In this document: positions 10,705 through 20,429 of the stretch, in pieces
Position numbering within the stretch: the first letter of the stretch is position 1
Layout: every line of letters starts with the position of its first letter
Notes under the pieces: generated by a model
Databases searched by the model: none
What the model saw: only the letters and a program-made list of their open reading frames with translations
What the model was told of the DNA's origin: nothing
Assembly: GCF_010729895.1 (NCBI RefSeq)
Contig: NZ_AP022612.1
Coordinates: forward strand, 4,030,001-4,094,000
Length of the DNA stretch: 64,000 nucleotides
Reading direction: 5' to 3'
Source of the DNA: Mycolicibacterium confluentis
GTDB lineage: Bacteria > Actinomycetota > Actinomycetes > Mycobacteriales > Mycobacteriaceae
Translations under genes and position numbers: made by a program

Positions 10705-10817
10705 GTCGATCCCCCCGCCCCCACGCCGAAAACCCGGCCGTGGCGGACGTTATCAGGATCGAGGAGCCGACACGCCTTATTTACCATTAGGTCAGTTGAA
10801 TAGTTGGTGGGAGCCGT

Positions 10818-11657
10818 TCACAGTTCGGCGAGGATCTGCTGGCGTTTCGCGGTGTACTCAGCGTCGGAGATCGCGCCCGTGGCGCGCAGGGTCTCAAGCT
10901 GTTGCAGTCGCTCGGCGGTCGACGGCGGCGGGGGCGCCAGCACCGGCGGGGCACCCAACGGCGCTCCCGCGGGCGCGGGGTCCGGGGTGGACTGCTGGGG
11001 CGCGACCGCACCGCGCACGACGGCCATCACCTGCCGGCGCACGGCCGGAGTGGAGCGGATGTCGATGGTGGAGGACATCGGAACTCCGTTGTCCTTGAGG
11101 ATCTTCATGATCTCCATCAGCGGACCGGCCTGCCCGGACAGGTCATAGGTGCGGCCGTCCTCGTCGAGCGTGAACTGCGCGGGCACCACACCGCTGACCA
11201 AAGCGCTTCGGTTCCAGTCGATCTGGAGATTCTGCGTGCCGGGTTCGACCAGGACCGCGAGGTGGCGCGAGGTCAGCATCGGCAGCCGATCGATGGACCC
11301 GATCACCCTGTCCTCGGCGGTGAAGGGTGCAATACCGGGCGCCTCGACCTGCAGGGTCAGCTTCACCAGCGGTCGATCGTTGATGCGCGTACCGGTTTCG
11401 GTCATGCCGACGATGCGCGCGAGCGCCAGGGTGCCGTGCTGTTCCAGCAGGCTCGCCTTGGCCGCGGCATTGGCGCCGTAGTTGGCCAGCCACAGGGCGG
11501 CCAGCACATCGAGGGCCGTGACCACCAGACCGGTCCAGAACATCCATTTCAGCAGGGGGTCGGCACCCAGGGCGAAGTACATCGCCAAAAAGATCGGGCC
11601 CACAAGACCACCGCAGAGAAGCACCATGCCCTGAGCCTTGAGATAGCGCACCAGCAT
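10818..11657 (-). CDS. Membrane protein with C-terminal SHOCT domain
   Basis: A 279-residue protein. Two membrane segments lie near the N-terminus (GMVLLCGGLVGPIFLAMYFA and MFWTGLVVTALDVLAALWLA), followed by a soluble beta-rich domain (residues 75-200), a Pro/Ala-rich linker and a final SHOCT motif (LQQLETLRATGAISDAEYTA, then KRQQIL) typical of oligomerising short C-terminal domains. ATG 11657 has GGAAGGATG upstream and is preferred over the longer frame. It lies directly after tuf on the same strand, the place of Rv0686 in M. tuberculosis (from memory). The function is unknown. Confidence 0.75.
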   Translation of the reverse strand: MLVRYLKAQGMVLLCGGLVGPIFLAMYFALGADPLLKWMFWTGLVVTALDVLAALWLANYGANAAAKASLLEQHGTLALARIVGMTETGTRINDRPLVKLTLQVEAPGIAPFTAEDRVIGSIDRLPMLTSRHLAVLVEPGTQNLQIDWNRSALVSGVVPAQFTLDEDGRTYDLSGQAGPLMEIMKILKDNGVPMSSTIDIRSTPAVRRQVMAVVRGAVAPQQSTPDPAPAGAPLGAPPVLAPPPPSTAERLQQLETLRATGAISDAEYTAKRQQILAEL

Positions 11658-11715
11658 TCGCGGACATCCTTCCCCCGATGGATCCTCGCGCAAGACTAAT
11701 GCAGGTGCGAATACA

Positions 11716-11751
11716 GAAGTCCCCCATTTCCCGTGGGAAATGGGGGACTTC
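11716..11751 (-). terminator. Terminator hairpin downstream of tuf
   Basis: A perfect 17-base inverted repeat (left arm 11716-11732, right arm 11735-11751). The outer part starts GAAGTCCCCC and the tip is CCC-GT-GGG. It lies between the tuf stop and the start of the SHOCT gene and separates the two transcripts. No run of T follows, as is common for mycobacterial terminators. Confidence 0.7.
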
Positions 11752-11805
11752 CGTCAGATCAGATTCGCCGAGGCGAAATCACTTAGATGATCCCGTAGGC
11801 GGAGC

Positions 11806-12996
11806 CTACTTGATGATCTTGGTGACCCGGCCGGCGCCGACGGTGCGGCCACCTTCGCGGATCGCGAACCGCAGACCCTCGTCCATGGCGACGGGCTGGA
11901 TCAGCTTCACGGAGATGTCGGTGTTGTCACCGGGCATCACCATCTCGGTGCCCTCGGGGAGAGTCACCACGCCGGTCACGTCCGTGGTACGGAAGTAGAA
12001 CTGCGGGCGGTAGTTGTTGAAGAACGGCGTGTGGCGGCCGCCCTCGTCCTTGGACAGGATGTAGACGCTGCCCTCGAAGTCGGTGTGCGGGGTGGTGGTG
12101 CCGGGCTTGACCACAACCTGGCCACGCTCGACGTCCTCACGCTTGATACCGCGCACCAGCAGACCGACGTTGTCGCCAGCCTGGCCCTGATCGAGCAGCT
12201 TGCGGAACATCTCGACACCGGTGACGGTGGTCTTGGTCGTGGTGGGACGGATGCCGACGATCTCGACTTCCTCGTTCACGTTGATCACGCCACGCTCGAC
12301 GCGACCGGTGACCACGGTGCCACGGCCGGTGATGGTGAAGACGTCCTCGACGGGCATCAGGAACGGCTTGTCGGTCTCGCGGACCGGGTCCGGGATCGAC
12401 TCGTCGACCGCATCCATCAGATCCTCGACGGACTTGACCCACTTCGGGTCACCCTCGAGTGCCTTCAGCGCCGACACCTTGATGACCGGGGCGTCCTCGT
12501 CGAAGTCCTGGGCGGCCAGCAGTTCGCGGACCTCCATCTCGACGAGCTCGATGAGCTCCTCGTCGTCGACCATGTCGGCCTTGTTCAGCGCGACCAGGAT
12601 GTAGGGCACGCCGACCTGGCGGGCGAGCAGCACGTGCTCGCGGGTCTGCGGCATCGGGCCGTCGGTGGCGGCGACCACCAGGATTGCGCCGTCCATCTGG
12701 GCGGCACCGGTGATCATGTTCTTGATGTAGTCAGCGTGACCGGGGGCGTCCACGTGTGCGTAGTGGCGCTTCTCGGTCTGGTACTCCACGTGGGAGATGT
12801 TGATCGTGATACCGCGCTGACGCTCCTCGGGCGCATTGTCGATCTGGTCGAATGCGCGCGACTCGTTCAACGCCGGGTACTTGTCATGCAGAACCTTGGT
12901 GATTGCTGCAGTCAGCGTGGTCTTGCCGTGGTCAACGTGACCGATGGTCCCGATGTTGACGTGCGGCTTCGTCCGCTCGAACTTCGCCTTCGCCAC
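11806..12996 (-). CDS. tuf: Elongation factor Tu
   Basis: A 396-residue EF-Tu that carries aminoacyl-tRNA to the ribosome as a GTP complex. G-domain motifs are all present: GHVDHGKTT (residues 19-27), RGITI in switch I, DAPGH in switch II, NKAD and SALKALEG. Domains 2 and 3 follow at normal length, ending in [10 protein letters not shown]. The start is GTG 12996. It is the last gene of the str operon, 111 bases after fusA, and is followed by a strong hairpin. No mutation at the known kirromycin-type positions was noted, but I did not check every site. Confidence 0.98.
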   Translation of the reverse strand: MAKAKFERTKPHVNIGTIGHVDHGKTTLTAAITKVLHDKYPALNESRAFDQIDNAPEERQRGITINISHVEYQTEKRHYAHVDAPGHADYIKNMITGAAQMDGAILVVAATDGPMPQTREHVLLARQVGVPYILVALNKADMVDDEELIELVEMEVRELLAAQDFDEDAPVIKVSALKALEGDPKWVKSVEDLMDAVDESIPDPVRETDKPFLMPVEDVFTITGRGTVVTGRVERGVINVNEEVEIVGIRPTTTKTTVTGVEMFRKLLDQGQAGDNVGLLVRGIKREDVERGQVVVKPGTTTPHTDFEGSVYILSKDEGGRHTPFFNNYRPQFYFRTTDVTGVVTLPEGTEMVMPGDNTDISVKLIQPVAMDEGLRFAIREGGRTVGAGRVTKIIK

Positions 12997-13107
12997 TTCT
13001 GTGTCCTCCTGGACTAGTTGGTGCTTTGGTTAAAGCAGTGTGTATTTCTTCAGTTGTGTGGTCCGTGAAGACCGTAGGGCAGGATTACTCGCCCGTCGCG
13101 TCCGCGA

Positions 13108-15210
13108 CTATTCGCCAGTCGCCTTAGCGATGATCTCCTTCGACACGTTCGCCGGAACTTCGGCGTACGAGTCGAACACCATGGAGTAGTTGGCCCGGCC
13201 CTGAGTCTTCGACCGAAGGTCGCCGACGTAGCCGAACATCTCCGACAGCGGCACCTGCGCCTTGACGACGCGCGCACCGCTGCGCTCCTCCATGGCCTGG
13301 ATCTGGCCACGGCGGGAGTTCAGGTCGCCGATCACGTCACCCATGTAGTCCTCGGGGGTGATGACCTCGACGGCCATGATCGGCTCCAGGATGACCGGCT
13401 GGGCCTGTCCTGCTGCCTTCTTCATGACCTGAGAACCGGCGATCTTGAAGGCCATTTCAGACGAGTCGACGTCGTGGTAGGCGCCGTCGAGCAGCGTGAC
13501 CTTCACGTTCACCAGCGGGTAGCCGGCCAACACGCCGTACTGCATGGCGTCCTGGCAGCCCGCATCCACCGAGGGGATGTACTCGCGCGGGATACGGCCA
13601 CCGGTGACCTTGTTCTCGAACTCGTAGGTCGCACCGTCCTCGCCGACGAACGGCTCGAGGTTGATGAGGACCTTCGCGAACTGGCCCGAGCCACCCGTCT
13701 GCTTCTTGTGGGTGAACTCGATGTTCTGGACTGCGCGCTTGATGGTCTCGCGGTAGGCCACCTGCGGCTTGCCGACGTTGGCCTCGACCTTGAATTCGCG
13801 GCGCATGCGGTCCACCAGGATGTCCAGGTGCAGCTCGCCCATGCCGCCGATGACGGTCTGGCCGGTGTCCTGGTCCAGGTGCACCTTGAAGGTGGGATCC
13901 TCTTCGGCGAGCTTCTGGATCGCCGTGCCCAGCTTCTCCTGGTCGCTCTTGGTCTTGGGCTCGATCGCCACCTGGATCACCGGATCCGGGAAGGTCATCG
14001 ACTCGAGCACGACCTGGTTGTTGGGATCGCACAGGGTGTCGCCGGTGGTGGTGTCCTTGAGACCGATCACGGCGTAGATGTGACCGGCGGACGCCCGCTC
14101 GACCGGGTTCTCCTTGTTGGCGTGCATCTGGAACAGCTTGCCCAGCCGCTCCTTCTTGCCCTTGGTCGAGTTGACCACCTGGGCACCGGACTCGACCTTG
14201 CCCGAGTAGACGCGCACGTAGGTGAGCTTGCCGAAGAACGGGTGCACGGCGATCTTGAACGCCAACGCCGAGAACGGCTCGTCGACCGACGGCTTCCGGC
14301 TGATGACCTCGTCCTCCTTGCCGGGCACGTGGCCCTGCACGGATTCGACGTCCAGCGGCGACGGCAGGTAGTCGATGACCGCGTCCAGCATGGGCTGCAC
14401 GCCCTTGTTCTTGAACGCGCTGCCGCACAGCACCGGGTAGATCTCGCTGTTGACGGTCAGCTTGCGGATCGCGCCCTTGATCTCGTCGATCGACAGTTCC
14501 TCGCCACCGAAGAACTTCTCCATCAGCGCATCGTCGGTCTCGGCGACGACCTCGAGCAGCTCATTGCGGTACTGCTCGGCCTTGTCGGCCAGATCGGCGG
14601 GGATCTCGACGGTCTCGTACTGCTCGCCCATCTTGGTCTCGCCGCGCCAGACCTTCGCGTTCATCTCGACCAGGTCGATGATGCCCTCGAAGTCGTTCTC
14701 GGCGCCGATCGGCAGCTGGATGACCAGCGGCTTGGCACCGAGGCGGTCCTTGATGGTCTGCACGGTGAAGTAGAAGTCCGCACCCAGCTTGTCCATCTTG
14801 TTGACGAAGCAGATACGCGGCACGTCGTACTTGTCGGCCTGGCGCCACACCTGCTCGGACTGCGGCTCCACGCCCTCCTTGCCGTCGAACACGGCAACGG
14901 CGCCATCGAGCACGCGCAGCGAACGCTCCACCTCGACGGTGAAGTCGACGTGACCGGGGGTGTCGATGATGTTGATCTGGTTGTTGTTCCAGAAGCACGT
15001 GACGGCAGCGGAGGTGATGGTGATACCCCGCTCCTGCTCCTGTTCCATCCAGTCGGTGGTGGACGCACCGTCGTGCGTTTCACCGATCTTGTAGTTGACA
15101 CCCGTGTAGAAGAGGATGCGCTCGGTCGTCGTCGTCTTGCCGGCGTCGATGTGCGCCATGATGCCGATGTTGCGGACCTTGGTCAGGTCGGTGAGCACGT
15201 CTTGTGCCAC
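13108..15210 (-). CDS. fusA: Elongation factor G
   Basis: A 700-residue EF-G, the GTPase that drives translocation. Visible motifs are [19 protein letters not shown] (P-loop), RGITITSAA (switch I), DTPGHVDF (switch II), NKMDK and GSAFKNKG, followed by domains II-V with GMGELHLDI and ending in domain V ([20 protein letters not shown]). Start GTG 15210 keeps the family N-terminus. It is 79 bases downstream of rpsG and upstream of tuf in the conserved str order. Confidence 0.98.
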   Translation of the reverse strand: MAQDVLTDLTKVRNIGIMAHIDAGKTTTTERILFYTGVNYKIGETHDGASTTDWMEQEQERGITITSAAVTCFWNNNQINIIDTPGHVDFTVEVERSLRVLDGAVAVFDGKEGVEPQSEQVWRQADKYDVPRICFVNKMDKLGADFYFTVQTIKDRLGAKPLVIQLPIGAENDFEGIIDLVEMNAKVWRGETKMGEQYETVEIPADLADKAEQYRNELLEVVAETDDALMEKFFGGEELSIDEIKGAIRKLTVNSEIYPVLCGSAFKNKGVQPMLDAVIDYLPSPLDVESVQGHVPGKEDEVISRKPSVDEPFSALAFKIAVHPFFGKLTYVRVYSGKVESGAQVVNSTKGKKERLGKLFQMHANKENPVERASAGHIYAVIGLKDTTTGDTLCDPNNQVVLESMTFPDPVIQVAIEPKTKSDQEKLGTAIQKLAEEDPTFKVHLDQDTGQTVIGGMGELHLDILVDRMRREFKVEANVGKPQVAYRETIKRAVQNIEFTHKKQTGGSGQFAKVLINLEPFVGEDGATYEFENKVTGGRIPREYIPSVDAGCQDAMQYGVLAGYPLVNVKVTLLDGAYHDVDSSEMAFKIAGSQVMKKAAGQAQPVILEPIMAVEVITPEDYMGDVIGDLNSRRGQIQAMEERSGARVVKAQVPLSEMFGYVGDLRSKTQGRANYSMVFDSYAEVPANVSKEIIAKATGE

Positions 15211-15289
15211 GGTGAGATCCCGTTCTTTCGCTCAAGTGGTTAAGTGGTGCGCTGGCGCCGACGGCGGTTGCCCACCGCCGGCACCGAAA

Positions 15290-15760
15290 TCACCAGCGGT
15301 AGTGCGCGAAGGCCCGGTTCGCCTCGGCCATCTTGTGGGTGTCCTCGCGCCGCTTGACGGCGGCACCCAGGCCATTGCTGGCGTCGAGGATCTCGTTGGC
15401 GAGACGCTCGACCATGGTCTTCTCGCGGCGGGCCTTGGAGAAGCTCACCAGCCAGCGCAGCGCCAGCGTGGTGGAGCGCTCCGGGCGCACCTCGACCGGC
15501 ACCTGGTAGGTGGCGCCACCGACGCGGCGGCTGCGGACCTCGAGGGCCGGCTTGACGTTGTCAAGGGCGCGCTTGAGGGTGACGACCGGATCGGTGCCGG
15601 TCTTCTCGCGAGCCTGCTCCAGCGCACCGTAGACAATGCGCTCGGCCAGGGACTTCTTCCCGTCCAGCAGAACCTTGTTGACCAGCTGGGTCACAAGCTG
15701 CGACCCGTACACCGGGTCGTTGACCAGCGGACGCTTCGGCGCGGGGCCCTTGCGCGGCAT
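15290..15760 (-). CDS. rpsG: 30S ribosomal protein S7
   Basis: A 156-residue S7, the primary binder of the 3' domain of 16S rRNA and organiser of the head of the small subunit. The sequence [20 protein letters not shown] and the closing [13 protein letters not shown] are typical. Its ATG overlaps the rpsL stop (TAATG), so translation is coupled to S12. In bacteria S7 is often the autoregulator of the str operon. Confidence 0.98.
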   Translation of the reverse strand: MPRKGPAPKRPLVNDPVYGSQLVTQLVNKVLLDGKKSLAERIVYGALEQAREKTGTDPVVTLKRALDNVKPALEVRSRRVGGATYQVPVEVRPERSTTLALRWLVSFSKARREKTMVERLANEILDASNGLGAAVKRREDTHKMAEANRAFAHYRW

Positions 15761-16134
15761 TAGCTCTTCTCCTTCTTGGCGCCGTAACGGCTGCGTGCCT
15801 GCTTGCGGTTCTTGACACCCTGGGTGTCCAGCGAGCCGCGGATGATCTTGTAACGCACACCCGGCAGGTCCTTCACACGACCACCACGCACCAGCACCAT
15901 CGAGTGCTCCTGCAGGTTGTGGCCCTCACCGGGGATGTAGGCGGTGACCTCGACCGCGCTGGTCAGCCTGACGCGGGCGACCTTGCGAAGCGCCGAGTTC
16001 GGCTTCTTCGGGGTCGTGGTGTACACGCGGGTGCACACGCCGCGACGCTGAGGGCTGCCCTTCAGGGCCGCGGTCTTCACCTTGGCAATCTTGTCGGTGC
16101 GACCCTTGCGGACCAGCTGGTTGATGGTTGGCAT
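15760..16134 (-). CDS. rpsL: 30S ribosomal protein S12
   Basis: A 124-residue S12 at the decoding centre. The conserved [17 protein letters not shown] and [16 protein letters not shown] segments are intact. Lys43 and Lys88, the residues whose change gives streptomycin resistance in mycobacteria, are both the wild-type Lys. It is the first gene of the str operon and is preceded by a 277-base gap with a candidate promoter. Confidence 0.98.
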   Translation of the reverse strand: MPTINQLVRKGRTDKIAKVKTAALKGSPQRRGVCTRVYTTTPKKPNSALRKVARVRLTSAVEVTAYIPGEGHNLQEHSMVLVRGGRVKDLPGVRYKIIRGSLDTQGVKNRKQARSRYGAKKEKS

Positions 16135-16350
16135 GTACCGGCTTTCTGTGTTGCTTCCGTGCTTCTTGGTTACTGCTAGGTCTGTGTACTGCGGTTATAC
16201 CTCGGTCACGTCCCCCGCGCCCGGGCGTGTCGCACGCACTCGCATCGAGGTGTCGATGCGAAACTTACACATGCGAATTGGCCCGGCGTGTGGGCACGCT
16301 AGCTCGTATTCAGCGCCGCGTGCACCCGCGTAGGCCAGGCACGAGCTACC

Positions 16351-16378
16351 ACAATACCAGCACTGAGCAGCCCAACAA
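16351..16378 (-). promoter_or_regulatory. Candidate str-operon promoter
   Basis: On the minus strand a TTGTTG (16373-16378), a 16-base spacer and TATTGT (16351-16356), the latter preceded by TGG. It lies about 220 bases upstream of rpsL in the 277-base gap between the TetR gene and rpsL, which otherwise shows no gene. The same -10 hexamer is seen in the rpoB promoter of this window. Confidence 0.4.
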
Positions 16379-16411
16379 AACCTGCGCCTGAGCGGTCTAT
16401 TCGCAGGTCAA

Positions 16412-17038
16412 CTAGCTTCGGTGTGTCAGGCCCGTCGTCAGTCGTACGACCATATCCGAGAAGACGGCGTCCGTGTCGACGTCGTCCATCACACCGGTCA
16501 TCTCCAACAACACGAATCCGTGCATGGCCGACCAGAACTCGAGCGCGGCATAGAAGGCGTCCTCACCCTTGAGCCCGTAGGACTCCAGCACCGCGATGAC
16601 CGGTGCGGCCGCATCCTTGGTGGCGGCCGAGTACTCGGGGTCGTCGTCGCCGAAGGGCATCCGGGTGAACGCCGAGTAGCGGCCCGGGTGATGGTGCGCA
16701 TAGCTGCGGTAGGCGCCGGCCATCACCATGACGGCGTCATCGCGCGTGCGACCCTCCCCCACGGTGTTGAGCATCCCGATGATGTCGCCGATGACGCGCA
16801 TGCGCACGGTGCGGCGCAGATCGTCGAGGCTGTCGACGTGGTTGTAGAGCGACGGCCCCTTGGTCCCGAGGTGATTGGCCAGCGCGTTGATGGTCAGCGC
16901 GTCCCAGCCCTCCCGGTCGAGGAAGGTCAGCGCCGCGTTGACGATCACGTCGCGGCTCAGTTTCGTCGACCTCGCAGGCGCTCGGCCCCCGGCGCGCGAC
17001 CGCGCACCCGCCTCGGGTGAGTCAGGTCGTGCGGCCAT
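16412..17038 (-). CDS. TetR-family regulator upstream of the str operon
   Basis: A 208-residue TetR-type repressor. A disordered basic N-terminus (residues 1-25) precedes the helix-turn-helix (VIVNAALTFLDREGWDALTI, NALANHLGTKGPSLYNHV), and the C-terminal half is the ligand domain (FYAALEFWSAMHGFVLLEMTG). It occupies the place of Rv0681 (from memory), on the same strand as rpsL. It diverges from the DUF3060 pair. Ligand and targets are unknown. Confidence 0.87.
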   Translation of the reverse strand: MAARPDSPEAGARSRAGGRAPARSTKLSRDVIVNAALTFLDREGWDALTINALANHLGTKGPSLYNHVDSLDDLRRTVRMRVIGDIIGMLNTVGEGRTRDDAVMVMAGAYRSYAHHHPGRYSAFTRMPFGDDDPEYSAATKDAAAPVIAVLESYGLKGEDAFYAALEFWSAMHGFVLLEMTGVMDDVDTDAVFSDMVVRLTTGLTHRS

Positions 17039-17198
17039 GAGGTTCCTTGCCTGGTGCAGTTGAGGGACGACGGTCAGCGATGAACTCTAGTTGACCGGAC
17101 GGCGCAGACGCCGATCCCGCGCGGTCCCTGTCCAGACAGTGTCCCGGGGACGTAGTCTCTCCCCCACGGGACACCACCGACGCGGGAGGCACCAGAAG

Positions 17199-17576
17199 GT
17201 GAAGAGGACGAACTGGACGATCGGCGCCCTGGCCGCCACTGCCGTTGTGACGGCCGCGGGAATCGCGGTGTCGCCGGCGGCGCAGGCCAAGTTCAACGAC
17301 ACCCACATCATCGGGGTCGGGGTCGTGCAGACCGTCGACTGCCAGGACGCGACGCTCTTCATCAACGGCGCCAACAACATCATCACGGCCCTGGGCAGCT
17401 GCTGGGCGATCACGATGCAGGGCTCGAGCAACACCGTCATCGCCGACAACGTCGTCAACGACATCACGGTGTATGGGTTCGACCAGACCGCGCTGTTCAA
17501 GACCGGCAATCCCGCCCTGGTCGACCGCGGCCGGGAACTGGGCATGACCAACCGTGTGGATCGGGTGCCCGCCTGA
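17199..17576 (+). CDS. Exported DUF3060-type protein
   Basis: A 125-residue protein with a signal peptide (KRTNWTIGALAATAVVTAAG, cleavage likely after AQA) and a mature part with repeated asparagine-rich turns (INGANNIITALG, MQGSSNTVIADNV) as in the DUF3060 family, which looks like a small parallel beta-helix. Start GTG 17199 has GGGAGG about 9 bases upstream and gives the signal peptide. It is followed after 5 bases by a second DUF3060 protein. The pair corresponds in place to Rv0679c-Rv0680c (from memory). The function is unknown. Confidence 0.7.
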   Translation: MKRTNWTIGALAATAVVTAAGIAVSPAAQAKFNDTHIIGVGVVQTVDCQDATLFINGANNIITALGSCWAITMQGSSNTVIADNVVNDITVYGFDQTALFKTGNPALVDRGRELGMTNRVDRVPA

Positions 17577-17581
17577 GTCCG

Positions 17582-17977
17582 GTGCGCCGCCCAGTCGTCC
17601 TCATCGTCGGGGCCATCCCCGCACTTGCACTCGGCCTGATCGGCTGCGGCTCGGACGAGCCTGCCGCAACCACCCAGACCTCGGGAGTCAGCGCACCCAC
17701 CGGCTTCGGCCGCACTCTGCACTACAGCTCGTTCGGTACCAAGGCCGACATCGACTGCGGCGACCGACGCCCACTGGACGTCTCAGGTTCCAACAACATC
17801 CTGACGGTCACGGGGACGTGCTCCTCGGTCACGATATCCGGCGCCGACAACCGCCTGCGGGTCACCGACATCGCCGACTCGATCGTCGTCACAGGCCTGA
17901 ACAACACCGTCCTCTACGAGAACGGCGAGCCCGAGATCACCGCCAGCGGCACGGGCAACGACATCCGACGGGCCTGA
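17582..17977 (+). CDS. DUF3060-type lipoprotein
   Basis: A 131-residue protein with a lipobox (LGLIGC, Cys at about 22), so it is likely anchored on the outer face of the membrane by a lipidated Cys. The mature part repeats the same pattern as its neighbour: VSGSNNILTVTG, ISGADNRLRVTD, VTGLNNTVLYENG. The start is GTG 17582, five bases after the previous stop. One gene is soluble-exported and the other lipidated, suggesting a working pair. The function is unknown. Confidence 0.72.
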   Translation: MRRPVVLIVGAIPALALGLIGCGSDEPAATTQTSGVSAPTGFGRTLHYSSFGTKADIDCGDRRPLDVSGSNNILTVTGTCSSVTISGADNRLRVTDIADSIVVTGLNNTVLYENGEPEITASGTGNDIRRA

Positions 17978-17997
17978 CGCAGGCTTTCGGTCAGGCC
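17971..17997. terminator. Bidirectional hairpin between convergent genes
   Basis: GGCCTGAC (17971-17978) and GTCAGGCC (17990-17997) form a perfect 8-base stem with an 11-base loop. It spans the stop codons of the DUF3060 lipoprotein and the convergent echA5-like gene and could end both transcripts. Confidence 0.4.
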
Positions 17998-18755
17998 TTC
18001 TGCCCATGCCGGCCTGCGCCGTCGGCGAAGCGCCTGGCGCCCGCCAGCGACTCCTCGGCCACGTAAGACAGGCTGGCGAACTCGGCGTCGATCGCCTCCG
18101 CCTCGGACAGGCCCCACTGTCCCAACGCCGATGCGCGGTCGGCCCGCAGACACCGTTGCGGCAGCGCGGCGAGTTCGGCGGCCAACTCTTCGGCCGCCGC
18201 GCGCGCCTGACCCGTGGGCACCACGCGGTTGGCCAGCCCGATGGCGTGGGCTTCCTGCGCGTCGACCGCGCGACCGGTCAGGATCAGGTCCATCGCGCGG
18301 CTGTGCCCGATCAGTCTGGGCAGCCGCACAGTGCCGCCGTCGATGAGCGGCACACCCCAGCGCCGGCAGAAGACGCCGAAGACCGCGTCCTCTTCGGCCA
18401 CCCGCAGATCGCACCACAGCGCCAACTCCAGACCACCGGCCACGGCGTAGCCGCTCACCGCGGCGATCACCGGTTTGGACAGCACCATGCGTGTCGGGCC
18501 CATCGGACCGGGACCGGTGCGGTGGGTCTGGTTGACCTCCGACGTGCCGAAGGCCAACAGATCGGCTCCCGCGCAGAAGGTTCCGCCGTCGCCCCACAAC
18601 ACCGCCACCGAGGCGGACGCGTCGGAGTCGAACTCCTCGAACGCCGCGACGAGTTCGGCGGCAGCGGGCCCGTTGACCGCATTGCGGGCCCCGGGCCGAT
18701 TCATGATGACCGTGGTCACCGGGCCGTCGCGTTCGACGCGCACTCCACCACTCAT
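17991..18755 (-). CDS. echA5: Enoyl-CoA hydratase/isomerase (crotonase) family protein
   Basis: A 254-residue crotonase-fold protein. The oxyanion-hole segments are FCAGADLLAFG (about residue 60) and the second conserved GYAVAGGLELALWCD (about 100-115). Start ATG 18755 has an AGGAGG site and overlaps the stop of the PaaX-like regulator (ATGA). The gene is last in the run fadE8-echA4-regulator-echA5, which matches Rv0672-Rv0675 of M. tuberculosis (from memory). It is presumed to hydrate an enoyl-CoA in lipid breakdown; the substrate is unknown. Confidence 0.87.
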   Translation of the reverse strand: MSGGVRVERDGPVTTVIMNRPGARNAVNGPAAAELVAAFEEFDSDASASVAVLWGDGGTFCAGADLLAFGTSEVNQTHRTGPGPMGPTRMVLSKPVIAAVSGYAVAGGLELALWCDLRVAEEDAVFGVFCRRWGVPLIDGGTVRLPRLIGHSRAMDLILTGRAVDAQEAHAIGLANRVVPTGQARAAAEELAAELAALPQRCLRADRASALGQWGLSEAEAIDAEFASLSYVAEESLAGARRFADGAGRHGQKA

Positions 18756-19489
18756 CGGTTCGCCTCCTGGAGTTGGTTGATCGGGTCGCGACGGGCGACA
18801 AGCTCGTCGGCGAAATCGGTGTAGGCGCGGCGCAGTTCGTCGGCCGGCCAACCCTCGGGCAGCAACTCTGCGGGCAGCACCGGGTCGGTGAGCAGGTGGC
18901 GCACGATGCCCGCGGCCGCCACGAACCGCCCCGACATCTCCCCCGCGTCGGCCAGCGTCGCCAGCAGATCCCGGGCCGCCGCGGCCCACGCGTCAAGGTC
19001 CCACAACTGCGCCACCAGCGTCTCGGGCGCGGACTCCCGCACACCGAACACCCGCACCACTGAGCGCACCTCGTCGGGCAGGTCGGCCTCGAGGTTGTCC
19101 GGGCGCAGCCAGACGCCCTCGCGAAGTTCGGCGAATCGACTGTCCTGCAGCGCCTTCCGCAGAGTGGAGCGATCCCTGGCGTCGATGCCCACGGTCGTGA
19201 TCACCAACATCACCCAGGACCCGTCCCATGCCCGCAGCCGGGGATGCACGGCGTCGTCCTGGCGGCGCTGACGCGCCAGGAGCCGGTCCGAGAGCCGGTA
19301 CCCGTCGGCCGAGCGCACCAGGTCACCCGCGCTCACCATGCGCGTCAACGCGACCCGCAGCGCCGACTCCTTGATGTCGAAATCGGCTGTCAGCCGGACT
19401 AATTCGGCTGCCGACGCCCATGCGGGATGCGCACCGAGCAGCACCGACAGCACGACCGAGCGGGCGGTCAGCCGCCTCAGCGTCGGCAT
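18752..19489 (-). CDS. PaaX-like transcriptional regulator
   Basis: A 245-residue protein with the PaaX plan: N-terminal winged helix (LTARSVVLSVLLGAHPAWAS, then RVALTRMVSAGDLVR), a central domain starting RLRAWDGSWVMLVIT, and a C-terminal domain. PaaX of E. coli represses phenylacetate catabolism and responds to phenylacetyl-CoA; this relative probably senses an acyl-CoA handled by the neighbouring fadE8 and echA products. It is coupled to echA5 by a 4-base overlap and starts one base after echA4. Confidence 0.8.
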   Translation of the reverse strand: MPTLRRLTARSVVLSVLLGAHPAWASAAELVRLTADFDIKESALRVALTRMVSAGDLVRSADGYRLSDRLLARQRRQDDAVHPRLRAWDGSWVMLVITTVGIDARDRSTLRKALQDSRFAELREGVWLRPDNLEADLPDEVRSVVRVFGVRESAPETLVAQLWDLDAWAAAARDLLATLADAGEMSGRFVAAAGIVRHLLTDPVLPAELLPEGWPADELRRAYTDFADELVARRDPINQLQEANR

Positions 19490-19490
19490 C

Positions 19491-20402
19491 TCACACCCCC
19501 GACGCGCGCCTGCCGTGGTCACCGCGCGGTTCATCGCGGTGCCGCACGGCCTCGCGGAACCCGTGCGCGGTGGCGTCGGCGACGAAGGCGTGCCCCTCCG
19601 GGGTGTGCCGAGCGATCCCGTCGAACACCGTGCTGATCATCTGCGAGGTCGCCACGCCCTGGTTCAGAAGTGCGGTGTTGCAGGCCAGTTTCGCCATGAT
19701 CAGCTGATTCACGGGCATCGAGGCGATCCGCTGGAGGAGTCGCTCGGTGCGCTCGTCAAGGTCCTCGGGTTCGGGCGCCTCGACCGCGAGCCCCCATTCG
19801 GCGGCCTGTGCGCCCGTGATGCAGTCGCCCGTGAACAGCAGGCGTTTGGCGCGCTGGTCACCGAGTCGGTGTGCCCACAGGCCGGCGGCGGGCACACCCC
19901 ACACCCGCATCGGCGGGTACCCGATCTTGGCGTCGGCGGCCGCGATCACCTGGTCGGCGTGCAGTGCGATGTCCGTGCCGCCGGCGATGCAGTAGCCGTG
20001 AATTTTGACCACGGTCGGCTTGTCGGCGTGCATGAGGCTCGCGAAGCCCCGGACGAACCGGCTCATCATCTGGTAGTCGATCATCGGGTCCCAGGGCTGA
20101 TCGGGCAGGTGGTTGACTGCCTGGGTCCTCCCGTCGAGCACCGTGCCACGGCGGTCGCCGCCGCCGCCCGCCGACGACGACCCGTCGGCGTAGGCGCCCA
20201 GGTCGAAACCCGCGCAGAACCCCCCGCCACGCCCGGACACCAGGATCACGTGCACTGTCGGGTCGAGGTCGGCGCGTTCGACCAGCGCGGCCAACTCGGC
20301 CGGGGTGTCGGCGACGATAGCGTTGCCCCGCTCGGGCCGGTTGAACGTGATCCGCGCGACCCGATCGGTGACCTCATAGGTCATGGTCTTCAGCTCATCC
20401 AC
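19491..20402 (-). CDS. echA4: Enoyl-CoA hydratase/isomerase (crotonase) family protein
   Basis: A 303-residue crotonase-fold protein, longer than the usual 260 because of a Gly/Ser-rich insertion (GSSSAGGGGDRRG) after the first oxyanion segment FCAGFDLGAYAD. The second segment is IHGYCIAGGTDIALHAD. GTG 20402 (GGAGG upstream) is preferred over ATG 20384. It follows fadE8 by 27 bases. A role in fatty-acid or sterol side-chain oxidation is inferred from context. Confidence 0.86.
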   Translation of the reverse strand: MDELKTMTYEVTDRVARITFNRPERGNAIVADTPAELAALVERADLDPTVHVILVSGRGGGFCAGFDLGAYADGSSSAGGGGDRRGTVLDGRTQAVNHLPDQPWDPMIDYQMMSRFVRGFASLMHADKPTVVKIHGYCIAGGTDIALHADQVIAAADAKIGYPPMRVWGVPAAGLWAHRLGDQRAKRLLFTGDCITGAQAAEWGLAVEAPEPEDLDERTERLLQRIASMPVNQLIMAKLACNTALLNQGVATSQMISTVFDGIARHTPEGHAFVADATAHGFREAVRHRDEPRGDHGRRASGV

Positions 20403-20429
20403 GCGCCCTCCGCCTCCCCGTGAGGGCGG

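Noticed and set aside
13474..15243. A 589-codon frame opposite fusA
   Set aside because: Antisense shadow of EF-G; composition is rich in Leu, Val, Asp and His, typical of such shadows.
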